The notes under the pieces: model-generated
Told to the model about the DNA's origin: nothing
Database searches by the model: none
The model's input: only the letters and a program-made list of their open reading frames with translations
Shown here: piece after piece, positions 19,238-29,972 of the stretch
How positions within the stretch are numbered: position 1 is the stretch's first letter
How the letters are laid out: every line of letters begins with the position of its first letter
Assembly: GCA_951812995.1 (NCBI GenBank)
Contig: CATOTD010000002.1
Location: 565,468 to 629,467, forward strand
Origin: an uncultured Gammaproteobacteria bacterium
GTDB lineage: Bacteria; Pseudomonadota; Gammaproteobacteria; Eutrophobiales; Eutrophobiaceae
Direction: 5' to 3'
DNA: 64,000 nucleotides
Translations under genes and position numbers: made by a program

Positions 19238-20529
19238 TGGAGACCTCGAACAACGCTGATTCTGGATGGATTTTGATGCGAGCACCAGTCGTTGTCACCC
19301 GCATAGTGGGTGTGAAGGTCAAGGTCGGTGGTATTTAAGGCTGTGTTGCGCTGTTTGGGTCTGCCAGGGCGGGTATTTCCGGAATTTGGGCGGAGTCAGG
19401 CTGTGGCCTGTCGTCGCTCGTGGAAGATGAGACGGCGGAAGTTGTAGCTCAGGTTGGCCATGGTCATGCGGGCCTTCGCACGGGTTTGGCCGATTGAGCG
19501 GATGGTCAGAGCCATGGGCCCTTTCTCGTAGCCGAACACAGGCGCGGATGGCGGAGCGTGTCGCGTTGCCCCGACGAATATGCCTGGCCATGGGTTTGCC
19601 GCGTGGCTTCTTGCGATGGATATGTGAGCGGTACCCTTGCGCCTTCAGCCAAGCCTCATTCCTGGCCGAGCGGTACCCGGTATCGGCCCAAACCGCCTTC
19701 GAGCTGTTTGTCTCGTCCAGAACCGAGGAGCGTTCATGCCCGTCGTAGCGAGCCGCATTCGTGCCAGTCTCACCCCGGATGAAGCGCCATTTGCGGTCAA
19801 TGGACACGTGGTTCTTGTACCCAAAGTGCGGAACCGGAATATCGACAAGGCCAGTATCCTCCTCACCCTCCTTGGCCTTTGAATACTTGACCGTCCAACG
19901 CGCATCGGTGTCTTTCTGCGCTGCCTTGGACAGATCATCGGGCCAGATGTCAGATGCGGCCTCACCTGCCTTGGCGCGCGCTTTCTCTTCTTTCGTCATC
20001 CGCTGGCGCGGGGCAAAGACCAACGTGGCATCCACAATCTGACCGCCGGTGGGTTTGTATCCCCGCGCGCACAGCTGAGCTTCAAACGCGGCAAACAGGG
20101 CCTTGAAGACACCCGCCTAGGTCAGCTTCTCTCTGAAAAGCCAGATCGTCTTCTGATCAGGTGTCGGCTCCCCGATTTGAAATCCCAGGAACCGCAACCA
20201 ACTGAAACGGTCACGAATGAGAAACTCCATCCGCTCATCGCTCAGATTGTGCATCGAGGCCAACACCAGCACCTTGAACATCACAACGGCATCATAGGGC
20301 GGGCGACCACCTTTGGGACGTTCCCCATAGCCAAGCGCTTCAACAAGAACTGGGCGAAACACTTCGAAATCAACGTGCCGCTCCAAAACCTCAAGCGGAT
20401 ATCCCATCGCCGAAAGACGCGCCAAATGATCCGTCAAATCAAACAATCCAGGTGCGTGCATAAACAAAATCCTCCCACATCAAGTGAATCAGATCACACC
20501 CAAAAATGCACGGTTTTTAGAGGCTTCCA
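19238..20529 (-). mobile_element. IS5-type element, copy 2 (defective)
   Basis: 1292 bases with the same inverted ends as copy 1; it is 9 bases shorter because of an in-frame loss around 19873 (the AKTTKEGEED region reads AKEGEED). It sits between IS256-type copies A and B. Confidence 0.88.
19411..20461 (-). pseudogene. IS5-family transposase, broken (copy 2)
   Basis: Starts ATG 20461 (MHAPGLFDLTDHLARL). An in-frame amber lies at 20117-20119, at the same Gln codon as in copies 1 and 3. First and second catalytic Asp motifs (VDATLVFAP, VWADTGYRS) are kept; the third motif region is deleted and frame-shifted near 19540, so the family C-terminus ends near 19411 in another frame. Confidence 0.85.
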
Positions 20530-21306
20530 ACTACATACAAGCAATGGTGTACACGTTCCGTGTCTAATGAATGGGTCTATATCTGGACTGATGGCATCTA
20601 CAGTGGTCTTCGAGGTGACGATGGTCGATTGTGTTGCCTGGTCATCATCGGCGTGAACAGTCGCGGTCAGAAGCATTTTATGTCGATTGAATAGGGTGTC
20701 AGGGAATCGAAACAGCGCTGGCGAGCAGTGTTGTTGTCGTTGCAACAAAGAGGCTTGGGTCAGCCCCGAAGCTGGCCATTGGCGATGGTGCTTTGGGTTT
20801 CTGGGCAGCCCTTGAGGCAGTGTATCCAGAGACGGATGTGCAACGTTGCTGGATGCACAAGACCGGCAATGTGCTGAACTATCTGCCCAAGTCTGTTCAG
20901 GAGAAAGCAAAGCAGGGTCTGGATGGCAGAGGGCCGCGTTGACGCAGGGCAGGTGTTCGATGACTTTGAGGAACGTTTCGGTGCAAAGTATCCCAAGGCA
21001 GTGGCATGCTTATCGAAAGACCGTGATGCGTTGCTGGCATTTTATGACTTTCCAGCAGAGCACTGGAGCCATATCAGGACAACGAATGTCACCCCGTCGA
21101 GCTTTGCGACAATCCGGCACAGGACACGCCAGGCTAAAGGTTGTGTCACACGAATAACGATGCTGACGATGATCTGCAAGATGGGATTATGCGCCGAAGA
21201 TTCCTGGCGCAAATTGAGAGGCTTCAGACACCTGGCAAAGGTGATTGAAGGCGTGAAGCTTAAAGATGGAATCGAGGTAACTGAGGACGACAAGGCAGCC
21301 GCATGA
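20530..21306 (+). pseudogene. IS256/mutator-family transposase fragment (copy B)
   Basis: C-terminal part of the same transposase as copy A. It has the same frameshifts near 20760 and 20920 and an extra amber (TTGAATAGGGT near 20690, where copy A has GAA GAG). The true C-terminus KDGIEVTEDDKAAA with stop TGA at 21304-21306 is present here. Confidence 0.82.
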
Positions 21307-21324
21307 TTAACTTGTTAGACACTA
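20530..21324 (+). mobile_element. IS256-type element, copy B (5' end missing)
   Basis: Begins at the point matching about 18465 of copy A and runs to the right end TTAGACACTA at 21315-21324. It overlaps copy A in content for about 750 bases, so it is a second copy, not the rest of copy A. The 5' part was lost at IS5-type copy 2. Confidence 0.82.
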
Positions 21325-21392
21325 TTTTTGACAATAGCTCTAGTATTACTTAATGGGATATATCCATTGCTTAAATTAATGAACCTCTGATT

Positions 21393-21444
21393 AATTCCAT
21401 AATATGCGATAATACCGCAATGTTTTAAGTGGAGGGTGAAAAGA
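21393..21444 (+). mobile_element. 5' end of a second IS5-family element (element X)
   Basis: GAACCTCTGATTAATTCC starts a leader with a ribosome-site-like GTGGAGGGTGAAAAG just before IS5-type copy 3. The end matches, inverted, the far end of element X at 24218-24237 (GGAACATCTGATTAATT on the minus strand). So element X once ran from about 21393 to 24237 and was split by later insertions. Confidence 0.55.
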
Positions 21445-22745
21445 TGGAGACCTCGAACAACGCTGATTCTGGATGGGTTTTGACTCGAGCACCAGTCGTT
21501 GTCACCCGCATAGTGGGTGTGAAGGTCAAGGTCGGTGGTATTTGAGGCTGTGTTGCGCTGTTTGGGTCCGCCAGGTCGGGTATTTCCGGAATTTGGGCGG
21601 AGTCAGGCTGTGGCCTGTCGTCGCTCGTGGAAGATGAGACGGCGGAAGTTGTAGCTCAGGTTGGCCATGGTCATGCGGGCCTTCGCACGGGTTTGGCCGA
21701 TTGAGCGGATGGTCAGAGCCATGGGCCCTTTCTCGTAGCCGAACACAGGCGCGGATGGCGGAGCGTGTCGCGTTGCCCCGACGAATATGCCTGGCCATGG
21801 GTTTGCCGCGTGGCTTCTTGCGATGGATATGTGAGCGGTACCCTTGCGCCTTCAGCCAAGCCTCATTCCTGGCCGAGCGGTACCTGGTATAGGCCCAAAC
21901 TGCCTTCGAGCTGTTTGTCTCGTCCAGAACCGAGGACAGTTCATGCCCGTCGTAGCGAGCCGCATTCGTGCCAGTCTCACCCCGGATGAAGCGCCATTTG
22001 CGATCAATGGACACGTGGTTCTTGTACCCAAAGTGCGGAACCGAAATATCGACAAGGCCAGTATCCTCCTCACCCTCCTTGGTCGTCTTGGCCTTTGAAT
22101 ACTTGACCGTCCAACGTGCATCGGTGTCTTTCTGCGCTGCCTTGGACAGATCATCGGGCCAGATGTCAGATGCGGCCTCACCTGCCTTGGCGCGCGCTTT
22201 CTCTTCTTTCGTCATCCGCTGGCGCGGGGCAAAGACCAACGTGGCATCCATAATCTGACCGCCGGTCGGTTTGTATCCCCGCGCGCACAGCTGAGCTTCA
22301 AACGCGGCAAACAGGGCCTTGAAGACACCCGCCTAGGTCAGCTTCTCTCTGAAAAGCCAGATCGTCTTCTGATCAGGTGTCGGCTCCCCGATTTGAAATC
22401 CCAGGAACCGCAGCCAACTGAAACGGTCACGAATGAGAAACTCCATCCGCTCATCACTCAGATTGTGCATCGAGGCCAACACCAGCACCTTGAACATCAC
22501 AACGGCATCATAGGGTGGGCGACCACCTTTGGGACGTTCCCCATAGCCAAGTGCTTCAACAAGAACTGGGCGAAACACTTCGAAATCAACGTGCCGCTCC
22601 AAAACCTCAAGCGGATATTCCATCGCCGAAAGCCGCGCCAAATGATCCGTCAAATCAAACAATCCAGGTGCGTGCATAAACAAAATCCTCCCACATCAAG
22701 TGAATCAGACCGTACCACAAAATGTACGGTTTTTAGAGGCTTCCA
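21445..22745 (-). mobile_element. IS5-type element, copy 3 (defective)
   Basis: 1301 bases with ends TGGAGACC and (reverse complement) TGGAAGCC as in the other copies. It interrupts the 5' leader of element X, just after its ribosome-site-like sequence. Confidence 0.88.
21618..22677 (-). pseudogene. IS5-family transposase, broken (copy 3)
   Basis: Starts ATG 22677. The shared amber is at 22333-22335. The second catalytic Asp motif, AVWADTGYRS in copies 1 and 2, reads AVWAYTRYRS here, so this Asp is lost as well. The third-motif deletion and frameshift near 21748 are the same as in all copies. Confidence 0.85.
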
Positions 22746-23358
22746 GCTTGTTGTCATGGTCTATCTGGCTGTGGTTCTTGTAAGCAAAATGGCGGCAGCT
22801 ATGTTTCTTTGTCCAGCGGGCCTCGGTATCTTTCTGACACCCTTTGTTATCGCACCAGGACAGCACCTGCCTTAATCCGTGCATTGTCTTCCCAACGCTT
22901 ACGCGGCAACAGTGCCGGAATGATCGAGGAGGCAACTATCTGATCCTTGCGAGCGATATAAGCCGCCTGGTTCAACGACAACTGCTCAAACAACAATGCC
23001 ATCAGACCCAGCACCGCTAACCGATGCTTGAATGCCCAGCAGGTTTTGGCATCAGCGACTCGTTGCTGCCTAGCAAGACCCAGAAACTGCTGGAAATTGC
23101 TACGGTCTTCGATTTGGTATTCCAACTGAGCATCGCTAAGACCATACAGATTTTGCACAAGCAGTCCCTTGAACATCATCACTACGTCTGTTGGGCGTTG
23201 CCCGCCTGATGCTTACGTTGTTTCTCATGAACCTTGTTCAACAACGACCGAAAAGATTCCCAATCAACCGCCTTTTCCAGTTCAGGCAGAGGATTACCCA
23301 ACTGTTTGAGACGATAGTCTTGAAGATTAAACAGGAAACCGAAAATGTCATTGCTCAT
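22746..23358 (-). pseudogene. IS5-family transposase fragment, type Y
   Basis: Starts at ATG 23358 (MSNDIFGFLFNLQDYRLKQL) and runs on the minus strand into IS5-type copy 3. Frameshifts occur near 23210 (before VVMMFKGLLVQNLYGLSD) and near 22850 (before CQKDTEARWTKKH). The motif that normally holds the first catalytic Asp (QIVDAS) reads QIVASS. The sequence belongs to the IS1182/IS5-like group with KDTDARWTKK-type middle parts, distinct from both copies 1-5 and element X. The C-terminal third is missing. Confidence 0.7.
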
Positions 23359-23404
23359 GGAAGTTTCTTTGGCAGTTTGGACACTTGAACATTGTAACAA
23401 ATAG

Positions 23405-24085
23405 CGTCATTAATAGAGATATCCAGATGCAACCACCCTCTGTAAATTCCGTCATCTGCTGGAGGAGAACAACCTCGGAGTTGCCCTGTTTGATGCTGTT
23501 GCCGTCTATCTGGAGGAAAACGGCATGAAAGTATCCAAAGGCACTATTGTTGATGCGACCATCATCAATGCGCCTACCGCCACCAAGAACAAAAGCAACA
23601 CCCGTGACCCTGATAGGCATCAGACCAAACAAGGCAAGCCATGGTACTTTGGCATGAAGGCACACATCGGTGTGGATAGCAAAACCAAACTGATACACTG
23701 CGTTGTTGCCACACCAGCCAATGTCCACGACTCACAGGTACTTGGAGACCTACTGCATGGAGAAGAGACCCGTCTTTGGGGAGATAGTGCCTATGCGGGT
23801 CAGCAATCCGTACTCAAGGATAATGACCCCAAGGCAAAAGACTACACCCAGGTCAAAGGCTCACGTCACCGCAAACTGACCGAACAGGACAAGGCTAAAA
23901 ACCGGCACAAATCCAAAGTCCGTGCCAAGGTTGAGCATGTCTTTCATATCATGCAGCGACAATATGGATTTACCAAAGTCAGATTCAAAGGGCCAGGCAA
24001 GAATGCGGACCACCTGTTTGCCCACTGTGCCCTGATTAATCTTATGCTATCAAAGAAACAATTATTACGGCTATCAGTGGCTTAG
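23405..24085 (+). pseudogene. IS5-family transposase, N-terminally truncated (element X)
   Basis: Open from about 23415 (TLCKFRHLLEENNLG) through an internal ATG at 23525 to the stop at 24085. All three catalytic motifs are present: GTIVDATIINAP (Asp), LWGDSAYAG (Asp) and KVRAKVEHVFHIM (Glu). The first roughly 90 residues are missing because of insertions between the 5' leader (21393-21444) and this part. It provides an internal reference for what the third motif should look like in this family. Confidence 0.8.
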
Positions 24086-24237
24086 TACGCCTGGAATAGG
24101 GGCGATAGCTGAAAACCAGTAGGCCGGGACAAGAGAAATGAAAGAGCGTAATGAGCAAGACGTTCAATGCTCGCTACTATCGAGCACAGTGATGCCCACT
24201 TGCTTGAAAATCCTTAATTAATCAGATGTTCCTTAAT
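24086..24237 (+). mobile_element. 3' end of element X
   Basis: Non-coding tail of element X ending in AATTAATCAGATGTTCC (24218-24235). A near-identical copy of this tail, with the last codons of the transposase, lies reversed at 42806-42990. Confidence 0.65.
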
Positions 24238-24287
24238 TTAAGCAATGGATATATCCCATTAAGTAATACGAGAGCTATTGTCAAAAG

Positions 24288-24439
24288 TAGTCTCTGACAA
24301 TTTGATCATGCGGCTACCTTGTCGTCCTCAGTTACCTCGATTCCATCTTTAAACTTCACGCCTTCAATCACCTTCGCCAAGTGTCTGAAGCCTCTCAATT
24401 TGCGCCAGGAATCTTCTGCGCATAATCCCATCTTGTAGA
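24288..24439 (-). mobile_element. IS256-type element, copy C (3' end only, reversed)
   Basis: The element end TAGTCTCTGACAA at 24288 is followed by the reversed last codons of the IS256-type transposase (complement of DSWRKLRGFRHLAKVIEG and KDGIEVTEDDKVAA). It stops at 24439, where IS5-type copy 4 begins. The roughly 55 bases next to it (24238-24287) are the reverse complement of 21325-21392 beside copy B. Confidence 0.75.
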
Positions 24440-25740
24440 TGGAGACCTCGAACAACGCTGATTCTGGATGGGTTTTGACGCGAGCACCAGTCGTTGTCAC
24501 CCGCATAGCGGGTGTGAAGGTCAAGGTCGGTGGTATTTGAGGCTGTGTTGCGCTGTTTGGGTCCGCCAGGGCGGGTATTTCCGGAATTTGGGCGGAGTCA
24601 GGCTGTGGCCTGTCGTCGCTCGTGGAAGATGAGACGGCGGAAGTTGTAGCTCAGGTTGGCCATGGTCATGCGGGCCTTCGCACGGGTTTGGCCGATTGAG
24701 CGGATGGTCAGAGCCATGGGCCCTTTCTCGTAGCCGAACACAGGCGCGGATGGCGGAGCATGTCGCGTTGCCCCGGCGAATATGCCTGGCCATGGGTTTG
24801 CCGCGCGGTTTCTTGCGGTGAATATGTGAGCGGTACCCTTGCGCCTTCAGCCAAGCCTCATTCCTGGCCGAGCGGTACCCGGTATCGGCCCAAACAGCCT
24901 TCGAGCTGTTTGTCTCGTCCAGAACCGAGGAGAGTTCATGCCCGTCGTAGCGAGCCGCATTCGTGCCAGTCTCACCCCGGATGAAGCGCCATTTGCGGTC
25001 AATGGACACGTGGTTCTTGTACCCAAAGTGCGGAACCGAAATATCGACAAGGCCAGTATCCTCCTCACCCTCCTTGGTCGTCTTGGCCTTTGAATACTTG
25101 ACCGTCCAACGCGCATCGGTGTCTTTCTGGGCAGCCTTGGCCGGATCATCGGGCCAGATGTCGGACGCGCCTTCGCCCGCTTTAGCGCGCTCCTTTTCTT
25201 CTTTCGTCATTCGTTGTCGCGGTGCTGAGACCAGGGTCGCATCCACGATCTGTCCGCCAGTGGGCTTGTAGCCGCGGTCTCGCAGCTGAGCTTCAAACGC
25301 GGCAAACAGGGCCTTGCAGACACCCGCCTGGGTCAGCTTCTCTCTGAAAAGCCAGATCGTCTTCTGATCAGGTGTCGGCTCCCCGATTTGAAATCCCAGG
25401 AACCGTAGCCAACTGAAACGGTCACGAATGAGAAACTCCATCCGCTCATCGCTCAGATTGTGCATCGAGGCCAAGACCAGCACCTTGAACATCACAACGG
25501 CATCATAGGGCGGGCGACCACCTTTGGGACGTTCCCCATAGCCAAGCGCTTCAACAAGAACTGGGCGAAACACTTCGAAATCAACGTGCCGCTCCAAAAC
25601 CTCAAGCGGATCTCCCATCGCCGAAAGCCGCGCCAAATGATCCGTCAAATCAAACAATCCAGGTGCGTGCATAAACAAAATCCTCCCACATCAAGTGAAT
25701 CAGATCACACCACAAAATGCACGGTTTTTAGAGGCTTCCA
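24440..25740 (-). mobile_element. IS5-type element, copy 4
   Basis: 1301 bases with the standard ends. It interrupts IS256-type copy C on its left side. The codon that is amber in copies 1-3 is Gln here. Confidence 0.88.
24521..25672 (-). CDS. IS5-family transposase, open frame but lacking the catalytic Glu region (copy 4)
   Basis: A 383-residue open frame from ATG 25672 (MHAPGLFDLTDHLARL). Seen: IVDATLVSAP (first Asp) and AVWADTGYRS (second Asp). After HIRRGNATCSAIRA the family R-V-E-H is missing, and from there the protein is out of frame: the last roughly 85 residues (RLRERAHGSDHPLNRPN and on) are not transposase-like, while the family C-terminus VFGYEKGPMALTIRSIGQ is coded in the next frame and would end at 24598. 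It is unlikely to be catalytically active. Confidence 0.8.
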   Translation of the reverse strand: MHAPGLFDLTDHLARLSAMGDPLEVLERHVDFEVFRPVLVEALGYGERPKGGRPPYDAVVMFKVLVLASMHNLSDERMEFLIRDRFSWLRFLGFQIGEPTPDQKTIWLFREKLTQAGVCKALFAAFEAQLRDRGYKPTGGQIVDATLVSAPRQRMTKEEKERAKAGEGASDIWPDDPAKAAQKDTDARWTVKYSKAKTTKEGEEDTGLVDISVPHFGYKNHVSIDRKWRFIRGETGTNAARYDGHELSSVLDETNSSKAVWADTGYRSARNEAWLKAQGYRSHIHRKKPRGKPMARHIRRGNATCSAIRACVRLRERAHGSDHPLNRPNPCEGPHDHGQPELQLPPSHLPRATTGHSLTPPKFRKYPPWRTQTAQHSLKYHRP

Positions 25741-26101
25741 TTTGCTGGGCATGGAATCTCTCCCCCATGATATTAAATCTTCAGGTGTGTAGTTACTAAC
25801 GCGGGCGCACAACAATACACGGTTTGCCTGCCAAGTAGGCAACCTTCCGGTTAAGAAATGATATTAAGCCAAACATATTGCGTCGATGAACGCCGCATCG
25901 GGACGCATAGGTAGGCCAAGTAAAACCAAGGTAAATGCTACGTCATTGCAACTGATTATTTATTTTGACTATGTTGTCGATAAATAAATTTTTTGCTTGA
26001 AAACTTGAATAAATCGTTTTTGTAAACTTTACTTCAAGTTAAGCAATACGCAGGGATTTTATTTTAGTACATTAAACACCAGTAAAAAATGGGGGTGTGT
26101 C
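25741..26101. other. Gap between IS5-type copy 4 and the prepilin gene
   Basis: The first 52 bases can be read as a C-terminal tail (LLGMESLPHDIKSSGV then stop), possibly the cut end of a gene displaced by the IS5-type insertion. CTTGCCTGCCAAGTAGGCAA near 25830 can form a short hairpin. The rest is A+T-rich and holds no recognised site; no sigma-54 (GG-N10-GC) promoter was found for the prepilin. Confidence 0.3.
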
Positions 26102-26524
26102 ATGAATAAACAGTCAGGTTTTACACTTATAGAGCTTATGATTGTGGTCGCGATTATAGGCATTCTGGCGGCCGTTGCTATACCGTCTTATAGAGATTAT
26201 ACCATACGGGCCAAGTTCTCAGAGGGCTTTGTCCTGGCCGCTCCGCTTAAAACAGCCGTGGCGGAATATTATGCTGTGGAAAATAAATTTCCCAACACCA
26301 ATCTCGATGTTGGTTTACCCTCGGTGTATCTCCCAGGTGGCGACATTGTACAGTCTTTGTCAATTGGTCGGGGTATGATCATCGTTGAGTTTAAGACAGG
26401 CATTATTGGCGGTTGGGAACCCTATCTCAGATTTTCGCCTACAGTAAACGATGGCGGGATATTCTGGACCTGTAGACCGCTTGCGATTGATAATAAATAT
26501 CTGCCGCCTAGTTGTCGCGTATAA
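26102..26524 (+). CDS. Type IV prepilin-like protein
   Basis: A 140-residue prepilin. A six-residue leader (MNKQSG) is followed by the prepilin peptidase site and N-terminal helix [20 protein letters not shown] with Glu5. The globular part is short and ends in a Cys pair (WTCRPL and PPSCRV) that would form the usual C-terminal loop. A GGGGGTGTG stretch precedes ATG 26102. It has no pil partner genes in the window. It could be a major pilin or a minor pseudopilin; its length and C-terminal disulfide fit a PilA/PilE-type subunit. Confidence 0.88.
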   Translation: MNKQSGFTLIELMIVVAIIGILAAVAIPSYRDYTIRAKFSEGFVLAAPLKTAVAEYYAVENKFPNTNLDVGLPSVYLPGGDIVQSLSIGRGMIIVEFKTGIIGGWEPYLRFSPTVNDGGIFWTCRPLAIDNKYLPPSCRV

Positions 26525-26960
26525 TGGAAGCTGGATATTGTATTTTTAAGGGCTGTGAATAAACCCATAGCCTATCAACAAATGCAAAGTCGGCAAACGA
26601 TGCGCAAAACCGGTCGGTTGTTCTGGTCGGTTATTATAGCCTAGTAGACTGATAAACCAGTAGGCGTGTTTGTACCATAAAACAAGTAACGTTGACCGAT
26701 AAAGCCCGCCAGATGCTATCGTGTACAGTCCTGCATCTGGGTCTGGTATTAACCAATTCACTTTGTCGTAAGCCTAGCGCGTATCAGCATGACGACCATC
26801 ATGGTTGAGTGCCCACTGGGATAACATTAACAACACCGATAACCTACTAACAACAACGCGGGTCTTACCCGTGCCGTCAATCTTTGCACCTGACAAGTGA
26901 CGAAATCGCTAGTATTCTAACGCAACGTGTTAAGTTATAGCGAACAGCAACAGGTAATCA
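26525..26960. other. Gap between prepilin and ilvD
   Basis: About 440 bases without a recognised gene. AAGGGCTGTGAATAAACCCATAGCCT just after the prepilin stop can form a weak hairpin (GGGCT/AGCC) and might act in termination. The remainder shows short inverted pieces (GATAAACCAGTAGGCG) but no promoter or RNA I can name. Confidence 0.3.
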
Positions 26961-28640
26961 ATGAGTCATAAATTAAATAAATTCAGTTCACGCATCACCG
27001 AGCCCAAATCTCAAAGCGCGTCTCAAGCCATGCTGTACGGCACTGGCATGACGGAAGCGGATCTCCGCAAAGCGCAAGTGGGTATTGCCAGCGTTTGGTA
27101 CGAAGGCAATACCTGCAACATGCACTTGCTTGATCTCGCGCAAAAAGTAAAAGAAGGCGTTGTTGCCGCAGGTCTGGTCGGTATGCGCTTCAACACCATC
27201 GGCGTGAGTGATGGCATTTCCATGGGCACCGAGGGTATGAGTTACTCATTACAATCGCGCGATCTGATCGCCGATTCAATCGAAACCGTGATGACCGCAC
27301 AATGGTACGATGCCAACATCGCATTGCCGGGTTGCGATAAAAATATGCCGGGCTGCTTAATCGCCATGGGACGGCTGAACCGCCCATCCCTTATGGTCTA
27401 TGGCGGCACCATCAAACCGGGCCATCGTGGACATGAAAAACTCGATATCATCTCTGCTTTCCAAAGCTACGGAGAATTTATCGCCGGCAGCATTGATGAA
27501 CGTACACGCCAAGAAATTGTTAAACAATCATGCCCGGGCGCGGGTGCGTGCGGCGGTATGTACACGGCCAACACCATGGCCTCTGCCATTGAAGCCATGG
27601 GCATGTCCTTGCCTTACAGTGCTTCAACGCCCGCGCTTGATCCGCGCAAACTCGAAGAATGTTTTAATGCCGGGCTTGCGATTAAGCACTTACTGGAACA
27701 AGACATCAAGCCACATGACATCATGACCCGCGCGGCGTTTGAAAATGCCATGGTGATGGTCACTGTACTCGGCGGCTCCACCAACGCGGTGCTACATCTA
27801 CTGGCAATGGCACGCGCCGTTGATGTTGCATTGACGCTTGATGACTTTCAAGCCGTGACGGATCGCATACCTTATCTGGCCGATCTGAAACCAAGCGGCC
27901 GCTATGTCATGGAAGATCTGCACCTAATTGGCGGCACACCAGCCGTTATGAAATACTTGCTTGCGCATGGGTTAATCAATGGCGACTGCATGACCGTGAC
28001 TGGAAAAACCATCCAGGAAAATCTGGCCGATCTGCCGGATCTTACTGAAGGACAAACTATTATCGCGCCACTTGACAAACCACGCAAAGCAAGCGGACAC
28101 ATTCGTATCTTGAAAGGCAATCTCGCCCCTGGCGGTGCGGTGGCAAAGATTACCGGCAAGGAAGGCCTGGTCTTTACAGGCCCGGCACGTGTCTATGATG
28201 CCGAAGAAGATATGCTACGGGCGTTGGAAACAAACCAGATCAAAAAAGGTGATGTCATCATTATTCGCTACGAAGGTCCTAAGGGCGGACCGGGTATGCC
28301 CGAGATGTTGACACCTACATCCGCCATCATGGGAGCTGGCCTCGGCCAATATGTCGCCATGATTACCGACGGCCGTTTCTCTGGCGGATCGCATGGCTTT
28401 ATCATCGGGCATGTCGTGCCAGAAGCGCAAGAAGGCGGGCCGATTGCATTAGTCGAAAACGGCGATGTCATCACTATCGATGCAGAAAAAAATCAGATTT
28501 CAATGGCGGTTAGTGCGGATGAACTCGCGAAACGCAAAACAAATTGGACGATGCCGACCTATAAAGCACATCGAGGCACGCTGTATAAATATATCAAGAC
28601 GGTAAAAACAGCATCCGAGGGTTGTGTGACGGATGAGTAA
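26961..28640 (+). CDS. ilvD: Dihydroxy-acid dehydratase
   Basis: A 559-residue enzyme of branched-chain amino acid synthesis that turns dihydroxy-acids into 2-keto acids (valine, isoleucine). Iron-sulfur cluster Cys motifs are visible: [20 protein letters not shown] and [17 protein letters not shown]. Also typical are [15 protein letters not shown] and [19 protein letters not shown]. The length matches the roughly 560-residue group. The ATG at 26961 ([10 protein letters not shown]) follows a weak CAGG site. It is monocistronic; prfB follows after 150 bases. Confidence 0.96.
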   Translation: MSHKLNKFSSRITEPKSQSASQAMLYGTGMTEADLRKAQVGIASVWYEGNTCNMHLLDLAQKVKEGVVAAGLVGMRFNTIGVSDGISMGTEGMSYSLQSRDLIADSIETVMTAQWYDANIALPGCDKNMPGCLIAMGRLNRPSLMVYGGTIKPGHRGHEKLDIISAFQSYGEFIAGSIDERTRQEIVKQSCPGAGACGGMYTANTMASAIEAMGMSLPYSASTPALDPRKLEECFNAGLAIKHLLEQDIKPHDIMTRAAFENAMVMVTVLGGSTNAVLHLLAMARAVDVALTLDDFQAVTDRIPYLADLKPSGRYVMEDLHLIGGTPAVMKYLLAHGLINGDCMTVTGKTIQENLADLPDLTEGQTIIAPLDKPRKASGHIRILKGNLAPGGAVAKITGKEGLVFTGPARVYDAEEDMLRALETNQIKKGDVIIIRYEGPKGGPGMPEMLTPTSAIMGAGLGQYVAMITDGRFSGGSHGFIIGHVVPEAQEGGPIALVENGDVITIDAEKNQISMAVSADELAKRKTNWTMPTYKAHRGTLYKYIKTVKTASEGCVTDE

Positions 28641-28791
28641 TAGTGCCGACTGACTTTTTATGAGGCTTCGTACAGGTTCCACCAAACACGATGCCCGCCA
28701 TCAACACCGGCGCAATACCATATCTGCTTACTATTAAGCCGATGATGTTTATAGTAGACTACGCCGTTTTTATGTCGTAGGCGGATGTTAA

Positions 28792-29890
28792 ATGTTTGAA
28801 ATAAAACCACTCCTCAACAGAATCATTGCTATGCAAGAGCGGGTTAGATCGCTAAGGGGGTATCTTTGAAGTCGATCAGAAATCTGAACGCTTGGTAGAA
28901 GTATTGCGCGAACTTGAACAATCCCATGTCTGGGAAAATCCAGCACAAGCACAGGCACTCGGTAGGGAACGTACCAATCTCGAAAATGTCGTTAACACCA
29001 TACGATGCCTGGAAACATCACTCGCAGATGCAGACGATTTATTGAAGCTGGCCGAAGCGGAAAATGACGCGGCGACCTTTTCTGCGGTGTTGCACGATTT
29101 AGACACCAATGAAGAGCAACTTGGCAAACTTGAATTCCAGCGCATGTTTGCCGGTAAAATGGATATGAGCAATGCCTTTGTTGATATCCAATCTGGCTCG
29201 GGCGGTACCGAAGCACAGGATTGGGCGCAAATGTTGCTGCGCATGTACCTACGCTGGGGAGAGCGGCATGGCTTGCAAACAGAACTAATCGAAGTCTCGC
29301 CAGGCGAAGTCGCGGGTATTAAAAGTGCTACGATCCAATACATCGGCGATTATGCCTTTGGCTGGTTGCGTACAGAAACCGGTGTCCATCGATTAGTAAG
29401 AAAGTCACCCTTCGATTCCGGGAATCGTCGCCATACTTCATTTGCCGCCGTGTTCGTCTCACCCGAGGTTGATGACGATATCGAAATTGATATTAACCCG
29501 GCCGATCTGCGTATTGATACCTATCGAGCCAGTGGCGCAGGCGGTCAACATGTCAACAAAACAGACTCCGCAGTGCGGTTAACGCATATCCCTACCGGCA
29601 TGGTCGCGCAATGCCAAAATGATCGTTCACAACATAAGAACAAAGACCAGGCAATGAAAATATTACGCGCAAAATTGTATGAGTATGAAATGCAGAAATT
29701 AAATTCTGAAAAACAGGCAGTGGAAGCGACCAAGGCCGATATTGCCTGGGGCAGTCAAATACGATCCTATGTCCTCGATCAGTCTCGTATAAAGGATCTT
29801 AGAACCGGCATAGAAACCGGTAATACGCAGGCTGTATTGGATGGCGATCTTGACCATTTTATCGAAACCAGTTTGAAAAGCGGCTTATGA
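28792..29890 (+). CDS. prfB: Peptide chain release factor 2, programmed +1 frameshift
   Basis: Release factor 2 for UAA and UGA. It begins at ATG 28792 ([17 protein letters not shown]) and meets an in-frame TGA at 28867-28869 after 25 codons. The sequence there, AAGGGGGTATCTTTGA, is the classical frameshift signal: an internal Shine-Dalgarno-like AGGGGG, the slip codon CTT and a UGA stop. Reading continues at 28868 in the +1 frame, giving 365 residues, the same as E. coli. Further on are the stop-codon recognition motif ([13 protein letters not shown]) and the catalytic GAGGQHVNK. Low RF2 raises slippage, so the gene autoregulates. lysS follows, as in many bacteria. Confidence 0.97.
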
Positions 29891-29972
29891 TAGTATGATC
29901 TGGCGTGATTGAGCGGCTCTGAATCTAACAATCATTTTGACAAATAACCCAATCGAAATACTAAAATATATT

